From Suillus spraguei (lineage: Eukaryota > Basidiomycota > Agaricomycetes > Boletales > Suillaceae): a stretch of 64,000 bases of DNA. The position numbers and the translations under genes are program-made. The stretch covers positions 62,001 to 126,000 of the forward strand of contig JABCPU010000080.1 in the NCBI GenBank assembly GCA_016800925.1, given 5' to 3'. A model generated the notes under the pieces. That model searched no databases. It was not told the origin of the DNA and saw nothing but the letters and a program-made list of their open reading frames with translations. Below are positions 46,311 through 57,663 of the stretch, piece by piece (within the stretch, counting starts at the first letter, position 1; each line of letters begins with the position of its first letter).

Positions 46311-47872
46311 CATGATGCGTTGCTCTTGGGGCAAGTCATGGACCAAGCATACGAGGACGACCTGGAGGGAATCTATCGGTGCTTCCGTGTTGGGTGCGGC
46401 GTGGCTCAAGTCTCCATGGGCTTTTGAATATTACCAGGCCATGACCCTATCTAGGACATGAACCGATGACATATGATTCACAGACTGTTGCCATATCCAA
46501 AGCTCTGCCGTGATGTCCAAACGGCCACTCGCTGTCGATCCAACGAGGCTAGCTTCGAATCGGACTCACTATACCTTGAGTTTTTTCGGGTGTATGTGGG
46601 TCTCTGTGTGTACGCACGCAGCGAAGTGGAGGCCCGTTGAAAATACATGCCGGATTTGCTTTCGGTAGCGGAATTTGTTAAAATTTCGTCCTTCCGCTGG
46701 GAAGAGTGTATAACGTTACCGTTCGATAGAACTGGTTGTTGTCTATAATCTACACGTGTCTTTTGGAGCTGTTCATGGTTATTTATAGTTGTAAGTTATA
46801 CATCTGTACCGTGTCCTGATGCTCATGACAAGATTTCGCAGGGGCTTGTCGCTTTGACTTTATATGACGGTTCTTTCCGTCACTGCGGGGCAGATCCCAT
46901 AGTTTATGCCGGGGTCTGTCGTCTTCAACTGGAGCCTTTGGGCTTATTGAGGATTACCGCATAATTTTTTGCTCCCTCCCTTCTTCGTGAAGGGTTCTGT
47001 TTGGACTACGTATTATGTAGGTGGGTAGAAGTTGCGTCTACCTTTTTGCATGCATGTACGACGCGCCTTAGCACCTGACTCTTCCTTTGTTTTATGATTA
47101 TGATTATACTTGATATCTGATGGCGCTTGGTCTATTCAACTTCCTCACCTTACGGACAGAGGCACAACTATCTATACACACGAGTCGTGCACTTTTGTCG
47201 ATGCTGTCGGGATACTTGGAGTGAATTCAAATTTATCATGATGGTGACATTGCATACGAGGATAGCGAGCTCAAACAGGCTGTTCAATTGTAAAAGCAAC
47301 TGGGAGCCGATAAGCGTCGCTATAGCTACAGCGTATTACAAGTCCTTGAATTATATTCTTCTCTCGTCTTCTTCGATTGCTCGTTCGCTCAGCCATTCGG
47401 GCTCAAGTTCGCGTTTCACTGAAATTTCCATGGCCTCAGTGATTTATTGCCGTGCTCTCACTACCGATGTCGAGTTCGAGGTCGCGTGAGGTCTCGATGT
47501 TATGTTTGGGATGAACTGCATTGCTGCGTGACCACCGTTTTGTGGGAAGATGAGACTCCCGACTCCAATCCTCCATGTCTGGCCTTCAAGGTGGTGACAG
47601 TGTCTCACTGTCCTCGTTTTCTAGTATCTGCTCATTTCCCTCTGTGTTTCCAGAAACTCCGTGTATACTTAGTGGTAATGTCAATCACATTGAACTTGCT
47701 GCTAATGATAGTGAATTAGAATTATCTTAGTCTTCGTCCCTCGTCGGGGCAATTCTATTGTCTCGTAGACGTTCAGACTCGAACTTTACTGTCCATATCA
47801 TCTTTTCGGGCAGTGTCAATCAGGGGCCCCATAAGTTTTCAACTTAGGATGAGTCGTCAAGTGGGAGTTAAA
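46311..47872. other. Intergenic, nothing recognised
   Basis: 1.5 kb with no protein-like frame. An open stretch at 47127-47489 has no domain-like or splice-consistent pattern and is not called. Confidence 0.4.
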
Positions 47873-47968
47873 GACTTTAGCCTGGATACTGTGGTTACCA
47901 CAACAGAATCGAAATCTGTTTCTCTTGGACTACGCAGGTCCGAAACCTGCTGAACTACAGTTTTTTTT
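47873..47968 (+). ncRNA. tRNA-Ser-like sequence, unit 1
   Basis: The anticodon arm ACAGA-ATCGAAA-TCTGT (5 bp, 7-nt loop, anticodon position CGA = Ser) and T arm GCAGG-TCCGAAA-CCTGC (5 bp, 7-nt loop) are perfect. A long variable region between them is typical of class II tRNAs. ggtccgaaacc fits an RNA polymerase III B box, and a T8 run follows as a possible terminator. The acceptor stem is missing, so it is not a working tRNA. It could be a Pol III-transcribed small RNA or a SINE-like relic. Confidence 0.5.
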
Positions 47969-48024
47969 CCATCGGAACGCACTTTGACATTCATTCATGG
48001 ACGGTTTCTTCAGAAGTTCACATC

Positions 48025-48118
48025 AACTGGTCTTAGTCAGGTGGTTGCTACAACATAATCAAAATCTGTTTCTCTTGGACTGTGCAGGTTTGAAACCTGC
48101 CGACGACAAGGTTTTTTT
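48025..48118 (+). ncRNA. tRNA-Ser-like sequence, unit 2
   Basis: Anticodon arm ACATA-ATCAAAA-TCTGT (one G-U pair; anticodon position CAA) and T arm GCAGG-TTTGAAA-CCTGC, still perfect. A T7 run at 48112-48118. Confidence 0.45.
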
Positions 48119-48174
48119 CTATTGAAACACAACTTGACATTCACTCATGGATGGCTTCTTTAGAAATTCATCGT

Positions 48175-48267
48175 AACTGGTCTTAGCCTGATGGTTACCA
48201 CAACAGAATCAAAACCTGTTTCTCTTTCCTGTGTAGGTTCAAAACCTGCTCATGCTAGCATTTTTTT
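48175..48267 (+). ncRNA. tRNA-Ser-like sequence, unit 3
   Basis: Anticodon arm ACAGA-ATCAAAA-CCTGT (one A-C mismatch) and T arm GTAGG-TTCAAAA-CCTGC (one G-U pair). A T7 run at 48261-48267. Confidence 0.45.
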
Positions 48268-48323
48268 ATCGGAACACACCTTGACATCCACTCATGGATA
48301 GTTTCCTTAGAGGTCCATCTTAA

Positions 48324-49828
48324 CCCCTGTGCAAATTGTTGATGCAACATTGATATTTACTCCATGGCGAGTCGTGCCTTCGGACACGTTCGAAACACTA
48401 ATTATATTGTGCTCTGCGTAAAACCCCTCCTCTGAGTCCTCTCACTACCTTGATTGCAGTAGATCGTGTAGCCGGTGAAGCTTCCTTGTCGTTACACTGC
48501 CTTGCGAGATTGTATACCGTGTGACCCGCATCTGAGATACTTATGTCTTATGCACGAACCTCTGAAGCCGTGCCGGAATTCATCACTATGCAGCTCAAGA
48601 CACGGAGCTCCGGGGATTGGCGCGAGTCCGACCATTACCGATAGTAGTAACCGCACTTGTGACTTTTTGTGACACAAAATTATATTCAACTTGAGGTCTA
48701 CCAACAAATAGTTCAAACATTGATCGGACTTCAAAATACGTCGCGGCAAATCGGCAAATCGAACCGTAACCTATCGTCCACTATAACTTGGTGTAGTGAA
48801 TTATCTACAAGCAGTCTCTCGCTGAGGTCCAGGATATACTTTAGTACTGCTTGTAGATAATTTACTACACTTGAAGTACTGGTGCTGCGTGCCATAAGGT
48901 TTAGGTACAAGTGACAAAGTTTGGCGACGCTTAGCAGCGAGCCGGTGAGCTCGGCTCTCAATTGAATGCGAACTGAATGAAATGAGCAGCCCCAAATCTC
49001 TCGCCCGATTCCTTAATTCTTCTTGCGGGACGTAATTTTATCACAAATGCGCGCGCATCGTTATAGTTCAACTAATCAAGCGCGCATGATATGTCTCACG
49101 TGTTTTCTTGACTACTGAGTCAGATACATCGAAGCGCACAACAGCCTGCTAATCACTAGTGGCGTCTCCGTATTCTCAGATTTTTTGAACAAGACGTTCC
49201 TCATAATAATATCGAACTTGCTGTGCTACGTACGATCTACCTCAACAATTTATCCGAATCTTTCAACTTACTGCATACCGCATGAAGAGTAGAATATTAT
49301 GGATCATTGATCATGGTCGCCTTGGCGGGCTTTCCGGATGTTGAATTTTGGAAGAGAGTCCCGTTATCGGATGAAGTACATCTCCAAAACTACTCTTTAA
49401 CGTGGACATGTCAAATGTCTCTCGTCTGTTGGGCAATTATTTAATTTGGTAATTTTAATGAGTGACAAAAAACGAGTGAAATCAGGGATAGCTCGAAAAC
49501 AAAAATGTACTTGCGCCTTCATGCCCAGTAAAGATCCAACATGACGGGGTCGGGGGAAATATGATATTTCTATAATTACATAATAGTAAAAATGATAAGA
49601 TCTGAGATTTCCAAGGAAGACGCGTTGCACGTGTGGTTTTCGTCGTGCATCACATCGTTTTTGTCGTGCACCTGGACGGTATCGTTATCACTCCTGTCGT
49701 CGTCGTCTATCGTATCGTTCTGTGTCGTTCTCGTTGCGCATCATATCGTTTTCGTTGGCATTGTCCCAATGCAAGGGTAAGCTCATACATTTTACAAGTT
49801 ACTTGACTAACTGTAGTGTTCTTCACAG
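48324..49828. other. Intergenic with one long hairpin
   Basis: Apart from the hairpin at 48791-48870, no gene is recognised. 49620-49760 is rich in tcgtt/tcgtc runs. The left end of the transposon to the right must lie somewhere here, but its terminal repeat could not be found by eye. Confidence 0.4.
48791..48870. repeat. Inverted repeat / hairpin, 25-bp arms
   Basis: Arms 48791-48815 and 48846-48870 pair at 24 of 25 positions. The one difference is C versus T, which gives a G-U pair in RNA of one strand. The loop is 30 nt. It could be a tiny foldback element, a terminator-like structure or a small-RNA precursor. Confidence 0.75.
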
Positions 49829-52800
49829 TGACGGAGTAAACCAACTGCCGGCAAGTAGACGTCGGCTTCAAGCCCACCGCGCTCTCATAAAAAGCGGGTC
49901 TGGTAAGGTAGAAAGTTCGCGGGTCGGACGGAGAAAGGGTGCTCGTCCACCAGTCGAGGTATATAAGCTCAATTTTTGTGATCGTTGTATTTTACTGACT
50001 TTGTATATAGTCTGCACCGTATCCTGGACCAGATGCAGCTCAGGACCAGCTTGATGGGCAAGTCGAGTTTCCAGATGATCCTCTCGAGGATGTTGATCAT
50101 CATGACTATGAGCTTGGGGACTTGGACCACCACGAGACCCAATCCACTGGACATACACCCCTACCCGATGAACCCAATACACCCCTGCCCAATGAACCCA
50201 ATACACCTCCACCTGATGAACCTAATACACCCCCACCCGACGAACCCAATACACCTCCACCTGATGAACCTAATACACCCCCGCCCGACGAACCCAATAC
50301 ACCTCCACCTGACGAACCCAATACACCCCCACCCGACGAACCCAATACACCTCCACCTGACGAACCCAATACACCCCCACCTGATGAACCCCAGCATCTC
50401 CCTCGGCCCCTCCACCACATTTTTAATATCGATCAGCTTGAGGAGGAGGCTGCCTTGCCGAAGCAGACAGATGCTGTAGCTTTCATCAAGTTACTGCGGG
50501 TAGCATCTCTGGATGATCCTGTGGCAAAATTGGATGATGCCGCGCTGAACCGGTTGCGTAATCCGTACCAGACCAGTCTCGAAATTGACAGTAGTGCTGT
50601 CCGACACGCGATTGCAACATACTTTGCATTAGAACACTCGGCAATCAACGCATATGAGTCTATTCGACAATCCGCTATGCGCTGCCTTGAAGGCGAGGCT
50701 ACTCAGATCCCTAGTTACTATAATGTCGAGCGACTTATTGCGGAGTACACTGGTGTTGAATCAATCGAACATGATATGTGTCCAGATACCTGTGTCGCAT
50801 TCACGGGTCCCTTTGCCAATCTCACACATTGTCCTATCTGCAATACAGAACGCTATGACCCTATCAAACTTCGTACCAGTGGTGGCCGAATGCATGTAGC
50901 ACGCCAGAAGTTTGTCACTATTCCCCTCGGTGCACAACTCCAAGCACTATGGCGTGACCGAGACCAAGCCCAAGCAATGGCCTATCTGCGGGAAGGAACT
51001 CAATCCTTGTTCGAAACACTTCGAGCCAATGGTGGTGTCATTGATGTTTTCGACGACTTTTTCAAGGGCCGTGAATTTTTACAGGCTGTTCAACGGGGTG
51101 ATATTAAGCCTGATGATATTGTTTTGATGATCTCTCTCGATGGCGCGCAGCTGTATGAGAGCAAATTATCAGATTGTTGGATCTACATCTGGGTCATTAT
51201 GAACCATGCTCCCGACCGGCGATACAAGAAAAAATATGTCCTTCCTGGAGGTTTCATTCCAGGACCCAACAAGCCAAAGAATGTCGACTCTTTCCTATTT
51301 CCCGGTATGCACCACCTAGCTGCCTTGCAAAACGAAGGTCTTCGCATCTGGGATGCATGGCGTGACATTGTGTTCATTTCCAACCCGTTTCTGATCTTCG
51401 TTACTGCGGACGGACCTGGGCTGGTGTATTTTGATGGTATGGTGGGACACAGCGGAAAGAGTGGCTGTCGATTGTACTGTGGGTTACTCGGTCGTCGGAA
51501 AGGAACACATTACTACCCTGCGTTGCTAATCCCCCATCATTATGCTATCGCTGGCAGCAACCACCCTGATGTCAGTGTCTATGAGTTGCATGATCCTGAC
51601 CTCACCGAATATTTCGACAACCTATTGAAACTTGTTGCTGCACCAAACACCCGCCAGTATCGCAAGCTGCGAACTGACACAGGAATCACAAAACCTTCGC
51701 TTTTACTCGGCTTACACCCATCATGCACCCTTGGAATTCCGAACTGTCTTACTCCCGATATCATGCATCTCGCACAACTACTCTCCGACCTCTTGTTGTC
51801 GTTATGGCATGGTACAATGGACCACACCTTTCCAGATCATGTCTCAATGTGGCCCTGGGCAATCTTTCGTGATGCTGAGACCTGGGAAACCCACGGAGAG
51901 GCTGTTTCTACTGCAGCGCAGCACCTCCCAGGTTCATTCGACCGCAAACCAAGAAATCCTGCCGAAAAAATTAGCTCAGGTTACAAAACCTGGGAGTATC
52001 AAGTCTACATATTCGGTCTCGGCCCTGCGCTACTATACAACATCCTTCCCCGACCATATTGGTTAAACTACTGCAAGCTTGTTCGTGGATTTCAATTAAT
52101 TAACCAGCACTCTATCAGCCGCGAAGATGCTCGTATTGCTCAAGTGTTATTCACTCAGTGGGAACTTGACTTTGAGACGCTCTACTATCAGCGCCGTGCT
52201 GAGCGTCTACATTTCATTCGACCCTGCGTACACCAAGTCAGCCACCTCGTACGTGAGACTGTCAAGAAAGGGCCGCCCATCTGCTATTCTCAATGGACCA
52301 TGGAACGTACTATTGGAAATCTTGGGCAAGAAATTCGCCAACCTTCCAATCCATATGCCAACTTGTCACGTGAGGGCGTCCGACGGTGCCAAGTTAATGC
52401 TCTAAAAGCCATGATGCCTGATCTCTCCCTGACAAGCCCCCCTTTCCAACAACAGCTGTTGATCTTGGAGACGGATATATTCTCTTGCGTAAGCGAGATC
52501 CACGGTCAATGGTTCCTCGAGAACCAGGTGTCCAAGCAATTTTCCAGTATCTTGGTCCCCAGCGTCATGGCATCAAAATTCGCCGGTGGGCCCGTCTACG
52601 TCTTCCAAATGGACAGATAGCACGCACTGCATGGAGGGAGACTATGCGCCCACCTGAAAAAGTGCGTCCTGCACGACATGTCAAGGTAGTTATTGATACT
52701 GTTGTTGTCCATATCTCACTAACATCTTTGAAGATTGTTATCGAAGGCGAAACTCGAGTTGCTGAAGTCCTATACTTCACACGATTACCTGTTGAAGCTG

Positions 52801-53153
52801 GTATTGATGACGACGACAACCAAATTTGGGTCTGGAAGGATGTTGCCGTCGTCTCGATGTTCTCGCTCCCTGATAAAGACCTCCTTGATTTATCTTGCCA
52901 TACTGTCAGCTCGTGTCAACTTGAAGAGGATGACATTCGTGTCATTGATCTCAAGTCTATTCTTAGTGTGGTCGGTATGATCCCACATAAACCAACTCTT
53001 CCATCTGGTGTTACTGAGGATCGTTATTTCATGGTAGAAAAGCCAGGCCTTGATATTGCAACGTTTGGTGTGCCGTATGAAGGACATGCAGCTCAAGATG
53101 ATCAGCTTGATGAACAAGAAGCAGAGGCTGGCGATGATGATGGAGGTGCTTAG
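49829..53153 (+). CDS. CACTA/EnSpm-type (Tnp2-like, Plavaka-like) transposase, one frameshift
   Basis: The transposase of a fungal CACTA-like DNA transposon. An upstream exon (49829-49958, QLPASRRRLQAHRALIKSG) is joined by a 52-nt intron (49959-50010) to the main exon; still earlier exons are not resolved. An acidic start and a PPPDEPNT repeat precede a CPDTC...CPIC zinc-ribbon-like motif (about 50780-50840). The catalytic core follows: VLMISLDGAQLYESKLSDCW (about 51120-51180, with a D that fits the nuclease triad), KKKYVLPGGFIPGPNKPKNV, and the TADGPG segment. The C-terminal part carries QWTMERTIGNLGQEIRQPSN (about 52290-52350). At 52435-52442 six C are present where seven would keep the frame. 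The remainder (RRWARLRLPNGQIA...) continues in the next frame to 53153, with a 48-nt intron near 52693. Confidence 0.85.
50154..50391 (+). repeat. 24-bp minisatellite coding PPPDEPNT
   Basis: About ten units of cccaatacacccccacccgacgaa-type sequence encode an 8-residue Pro/Asp/Glu repeat near the transposase N-terminus. Units alternate between two synonymous versions (cctcca/ccaccc), suggesting expansion as 48-bp pairs. Confidence 0.9.
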
Positions 53154-53216
53154 TGGAGAGACTTGTTATTGTTAATTTTACAGAGTCCAGTTTCACGTCC
53201 CTCAATAAAGTATTTC

Positions 53217-54166
53217 TCATTCATTATCAAACAATGCCTGCAGCTCTCGCTTCCGCTGACGCACAACTGAAAAGCTATCATCAACACCCGCACGGTCATA
53301 CCACTTTGAGTCTTCTTCACGTGTGACGTATTTCCAGTAAATTGAATCTGGAGGAGGGGGACTTGGAGTAGCAAAGAACGAGCGTGGATCGAGCCGTTCG
53401 AGACGTGGTGGTATAGTGGTGCTTCCTGGAGTTGATGTGGCTGCTGGACTGTTTTCATCAGATTCCGGTTCAGTTGTTGAGCCTGAATCCGCGCACGGCC
53501 CTGAGGTAACTTGAAGAGGCACAATCTCTGTGTCAGATTCGGGCTCCGTAATCGAGCCAGTGCTGTCCGCGATTGGGGTCTTCGCTGGTGTGGTAGCCTG
53601 CACAGTGACATCTTCAGATTCGGGCTCCGTAATCGAGCCAGCGCTGTCCGCGATTGGGGTCTTCGCTGGTGTGGTAGCCTGCACAATGATATCTTCAGAT
53701 TCAGGCTCTGTGACCGAGCCAGCGCTGTCCGCAATTGGGGTCTTCACTGGTGTGGTAGCCTGCACATCTTCGACAAAACTTTGATGTAAGATTAGACAGT
53801 GTTACAAAGTTATTGAACGGAATAGAGAAAAAAAGCCTACAGGTCTGCAACCCAATTGTGGTTCTGTGTGCCCGGGTCAGACTCTAAAACAGGCAGTAGA
53901 GTAGAAATCTGTTGTATCAAATAACGAAATCGAGGAGGATGTTGAATCCAGTATGCGGGATCGAGAAGCATGTTATCAGATGCTGTCAAATAGGGACTGC
54001 TACTGCTCTCCGTTACGCTTGGATCACTGAGGACAACATTGTCAAAGTCAATATCACAATTCATCTGCAAAAAGCGCAATAAAGGTAGGCTCATGGTGGT
54101 ACTGGAGTAGACACTGATGTTGTACTTTGCATATTTTTCATTGAAGTCCAGATATGTTTTGCTCAC
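53217..54166 (-). CDS. Antisense repeat-rich protein of the transposon
   Basis: A two-exon minus-strand gene. Exon 1 starts at 54166 (MSKTYLDFNEKYAKYNIS) and ends ...NHNWVADL near 53840. Exon 2 continues through three 27-residue repeats (TTPAKTPIADSAGSITEPES core) to an Arg/Glu-rich tail, ELQALFDNE, at 53217. It lies tail to tail with the transposase (63 bp between stops) and head to head with the plus-strand gene at 54232. No catalytic motif is seen. The charged Ser/Thr repeats look disordered. It is probably an accessory protein of the same transposon, but that is inferred from position. Confidence 0.6.
53530..53772 (-). repeat. 81-bp tandem repeat, three units
   Basis: cagattcgggctccgtaatc starts recur every 81 bp (about 53536, 53617 and 53698). 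The units are about 95 percent identical and in frame, coding the 27-residue repeat of the antisense protein. Confidence 0.85.
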
Positions 54167-54231
54167 GTGAACAATTCCGAGTCGTCAAACACACTCACTG
54201 CATCCCCAACAAATGTCTCTCTGCTACCACC

Positions 54232-56332
54232 ATGTCCACCAGCAACATGGATTTTTCTTGTGGATCCACTGCTCGATACTCACATGATTTCACGATTCCT
54301 TCTCTTCGTGCAAATGAACAATCTTCGAGTAGATTCAGACCACAGGCTCCCATGCCCCTATCTTCATCACTAGCTCAAGCTTCACCGGATTCATTCGATG
54401 ATCCGCACACATTTGCAGGCTCTACTCCTTCTGGATTCTCTGGTGTGAGTTGCTTAATTTTTTGATACTGTCAGCTCCCAGATTATGTTCTAGGGCGCAT
54501 ATATGCAGCAGGCCACACCAAATTTCATTACAGCACGGCATGTGCATGCCCTTCAAGAACAGCTCTCTATATACCAAGCACAGCTCACAGAGACTCAACT
54601 CGAGTTAAGCAAGACTATTACCGAACGCGACACTATCAAGTCAGTCTTGTTCACCTATCATGATGATACTTAGATCACAGCCGTGTCTTATTTGTTCTAG
54701 GGCATCTTTTACTGAACTTATCAGTGTACTGCGACTTCCGGATTCCACTGACCCACTGAGTTTCAGTCTCGCAGACGACACATTAACAGGACACAACAAA
54801 GCCCGTCCTTCGAAAGACTCTCACCCAAAAATCTGTTTCTGGAGTCGAGCAGATTATGACAAATACATCGAGAATGCTGAGTCTGGGACTGGGACTCGGG
54901 GTAAAGCCCCTTGGCTAGAGCTCGAGGATGGTAGACCTGTCACAATCGAGCAACTCAAAGCAATTCGTAAGGTTCTGCGTGCAGCCTGGGCTGAATTGGT
55001 TGTTCAGAAATTGGCTCCACCCACCTGGTCAAGGATCTGTGCTACTGGCAAGAAGCTCGTATTCGATATCATGGTGAAACAGTTCCCGCTATTCCTATTC
55101 GACCACTGCGGCTGGAAACTCGAGCTGCTTTGCATCACTGATTACTCATCCTGGCGGAAGAACAATCTTGGGACTGACAGAAACTGGAAGGACGTACCAG
55201 GGAAGCTCTCAGCCAAGGAAGAGCATATCGACGACTTGGATGAACTTGAGGTGTTGGAATTGAAATGCACTGAAGCCCGGGCTAAAGGAAATGGCAAGCG
55301 GCGCCTGTCTGACGACAGCAAAACCCTGGTCCGACAAGACCGTTTGAAGAAACCTAAATGTATGCATTTTTTTTCTCATAATTCCGATGCTCACATTTAC
55401 ACATTACCACTAGTTGACTCAGCACTGTCTCCCCTGCTTCCCATCGAACCAAAAGGCATGTATTGTTCTTTCTTTCATTATCTTGCTAATATCAATACTG
55501 CTAGTCGACCCTGGTACTATATCACGACCTTTACTCTCGACTGATGCTATGCCCCTGCATCCAGATCAAGATTCTGAGCCTGGCACTAGCGCCAACATCT
55601 GTGTTCCTTCGCCCATTGATGATTGTCTTGCCCTCGAAAATACTCGCATCACGCCAACCTACCCACGCGATGCATCTGCCCCACCATTTGGAGTCCACTT
55701 ACCGCAGCCCACTCCACAAGGCTTATATCTTCCCAGATCGCCTTTACGTCCGACCGTGTCTACTTCTGAAAATAAGACCTTGCCGACTTGTCACACACCA
55801 GGAACATCTCAGAACATACAACTTGAATGTGCCGACAAAGAGAATGAGATTATATTGCAGGATCCACTGTAAGTACCTCATACTGCATGCTCGTCCTTGC
55901 TAACTCCAATGCTATGAAAGGGCTGATATTTTCGGACCTAACGGAATCGCCAAGACAGTCCCTGCCCCAGCACTTAGCCCAATCAAGAAGACAAACGACG
56001 ATGGACCAAGTGCATCTAACAACAAGTTAGCTGCAAAAGCGGACGGAAAGAAGAAGATGCGACCAGGTGCCGCGAAGAACGCTCGGTAAGTATTAGTATG
56101 CCTGTCTCTTAATGTTTCGCACTAACCTTTGTCATGCAGAAACTTATGCGCATGGCGTTGGCTGAAGCAGGTGAACGAGACGAGTGGAACAACCGAAGAA
56201 TTCCGCATGTATTGGGCGGCACTCACGCCCGCACAGCAAGATGAGTACAAGGCCGACGCAGAGCGGTTGCACAGCGCAGGGACGTGGACAAAGGGTTCTG
56301 ATTGTGCCGTCTGCAACGGCGCACTATACTAG
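54232..56332 (+). CDS. Coiled-coil accessory protein of the transposon
   Basis: A multi-exon plus-strand gene. The ATG in accATGtcc context at 54232 reads MSTSNMDFSCGS. Exon 2 holds a coiled coil (VHALQEQLSIYQAQLTETQL, about 54545-54605). Exon 3 (54700-55360) has SRADYDKYIENAE, VTIEQLKAIRKVLRAAWAEL and FDHCGWKLELLCITDYSSW. Then come Pro/Ser-rich and Lys-rich parts. The last exon starts NLCAWRWLKQVNETSGTTEE and ends CNGALY at 56332, a tail I associate with genes next to fungal CACTA-like transposases. Function unknown; DNA or transposase binding is a guess. Splice sites (GT...AG) fit at each junction checked. Confidence 0.6.
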
Positions 56333-57663
56333 TATGTTTTCCCCTGCATTGTATGTCTTTTTCATTGCCTATTGCTGTCCTGCCTGCATGTTTTCACCCT
56401 GCTTTTGTGCCCCCGCCCTGCGGTTTGCTATTTGCGACTGCACTGTAACATCCCATGTCATCCAATCCTGTCTGATGTCGTCACAATACATTGCATTTGC
56501 TTGACTCTCATAAATATGCTTGAATCGGGTGAAATATGTAAACTACGGTGAAAATCAGATCCTGTCCGCTGTTGTCACAGTACATCCCATGTGCTTGACT
56601 ATAGTAAATATGATTGAATCGGGTGAGATATGTAAATTACGATGAAAATCCGATATCATCACGGAAAACCCTGCCCCATCATGTAATATATGGGACGCAC
56701 TTGAGTGGATTCTGTTTAGCTCGGGAAATTGCCTAGTCAAGAAGAATTTTTCAGATGTCGTCCGCTGGCGCCCGTTCCCATCATGTTGGGTTTTGACTGG
56801 GCTTCATGCACCAATCCAGTCTCTCCACGCCAAAAACAGAACCGCGTTATACTATCATTCTGGGTAATCTGCAACATTTTCAGCAAATCTTTTGTAGCTC
56901 GTCAATCACTTCATATTATCTTCCACGAATTCAGAGTGTTGTAGATTCGTACCGCCTCTATATAGTTGCTCATTTTTAGGACGTTGTGGTTGTTAGCCAG
57001 TCAATTCCTACTCTTGATCTATCTGTTATCTTGTTCCCTAACACTACTAAGCTCGTTCTCGTCTCGCTAGTCTGACTAGTGAATAGTGGTGTGGTGTCGG
57101 ATGAAAGCCGAGAAAATTCAGGGTCTGACTGCTCAGCTCAATCTGTGCCAAAAATCTTGTTTGAGTCGAGAGCTCGGAATAGAATAAAGAAAGCACTACC
57201 TTCCGCACACCGCTAAGGCCGATATTTCATCTTCCAAATAACGCTTGTGAAACAGGCAATGTCATATATACGTCATATATGTACAAGCAGATACACAGGG
57301 AATAGTAGTATACTGTTTCGATTGTCGGAGAAGATGGCAGCACAGCTGAAGCTTGAAGTTTCAGGTATCTGCGTGAATTATGCGAGACATAAACAATAAT
57401 CCACGAAAATGCCACTGGAAAATATGGCGGATATTCTGTCACTATTCCGAAGGGTTGCCACGAGTACATACATAGGAACCGGCGGCGCGGAGATAGATTC
57501 TAACAGCAGCCTCACTATTATCCGGGCTTACCTACCCCATCGTCCATGCAGAGGGGAAGGGAAAGTGCTGATGTCTCTGCAGCCCTGCATACCACACTCG
57601 ACTAGAGTGCTTTGAATCCACATGCTAGGATGTGCAATTCCGGGCTGTTTGAGCCGATTGAAG
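56333..57663. other. Intergenic, right side of the transposon
   Basis: It holds the direct repeat at 56461-56660. The right end of the transposon was not identified. Beyond it no gene is recognised. Confidence 0.4.
56461..56660. repeat. About 100-bp direct repeat, two units
   Basis: Both units contain cctgtc..(g)ttgtcacagtaca, tgcttgac, aaatatg.ttgaatcgggtgaaatatgtaaa and acggtgaaaatc, at 56461-56560 and 56562-56660. They may be subterminal transposase-binding repeats of the neighbouring transposon. Confidence 0.7.

Larger units (their letters stand above)
47873..48323 (+). repeat. Three tandem 150-bp units, each with a tRNA-Ser-like domain
   Basis: Anchor positions 47891, 48041 and 48191 give an exact 150-bp period. 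Each unit consists of an about 80-nt tRNA-like part, a T7-T8 tract, and a conserved about 60-nt spacer containing cttgacattcactcatgga. Units differ by about 15-25 percent, but the stems are largely preserved. No tRNA acceptor stem can be formed. Confidence 0.8.

Noticed and set aside
47127..47489. 120-codon plus-strand open frame
   Set aside because: No domain-like pattern, no splice-consistent neighbours, and composition like the surrounding intergenic DNA.
47873..48267. Working tRNA-Ser genes
   Set aside because: Anticodon and T arms are present, but no unit can form a 7-bp acceptor stem, and two units no longer have a serine anticodon.
50106..50420. Minus-strand frames made of SSGGGVLG or IGFVRWRC repeats
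   Set aside because: They mirror the 24-bp repeat of the transposase gene and have no other content.
53511..53789. Plus-strand repeat-coding frames
   Set aside because: They mirror the 81-bp repeats of the minus-strand protein, whose frame continues into non-repeat coding sequence and an upstream exon.
49100..57100. CACTA terminal repeats of the transposon
   Set aside because: Candidates such as cactagt near 49160 and gactagtg near 57070 do not extend into a convincing inverted repeat, so no ends are called.
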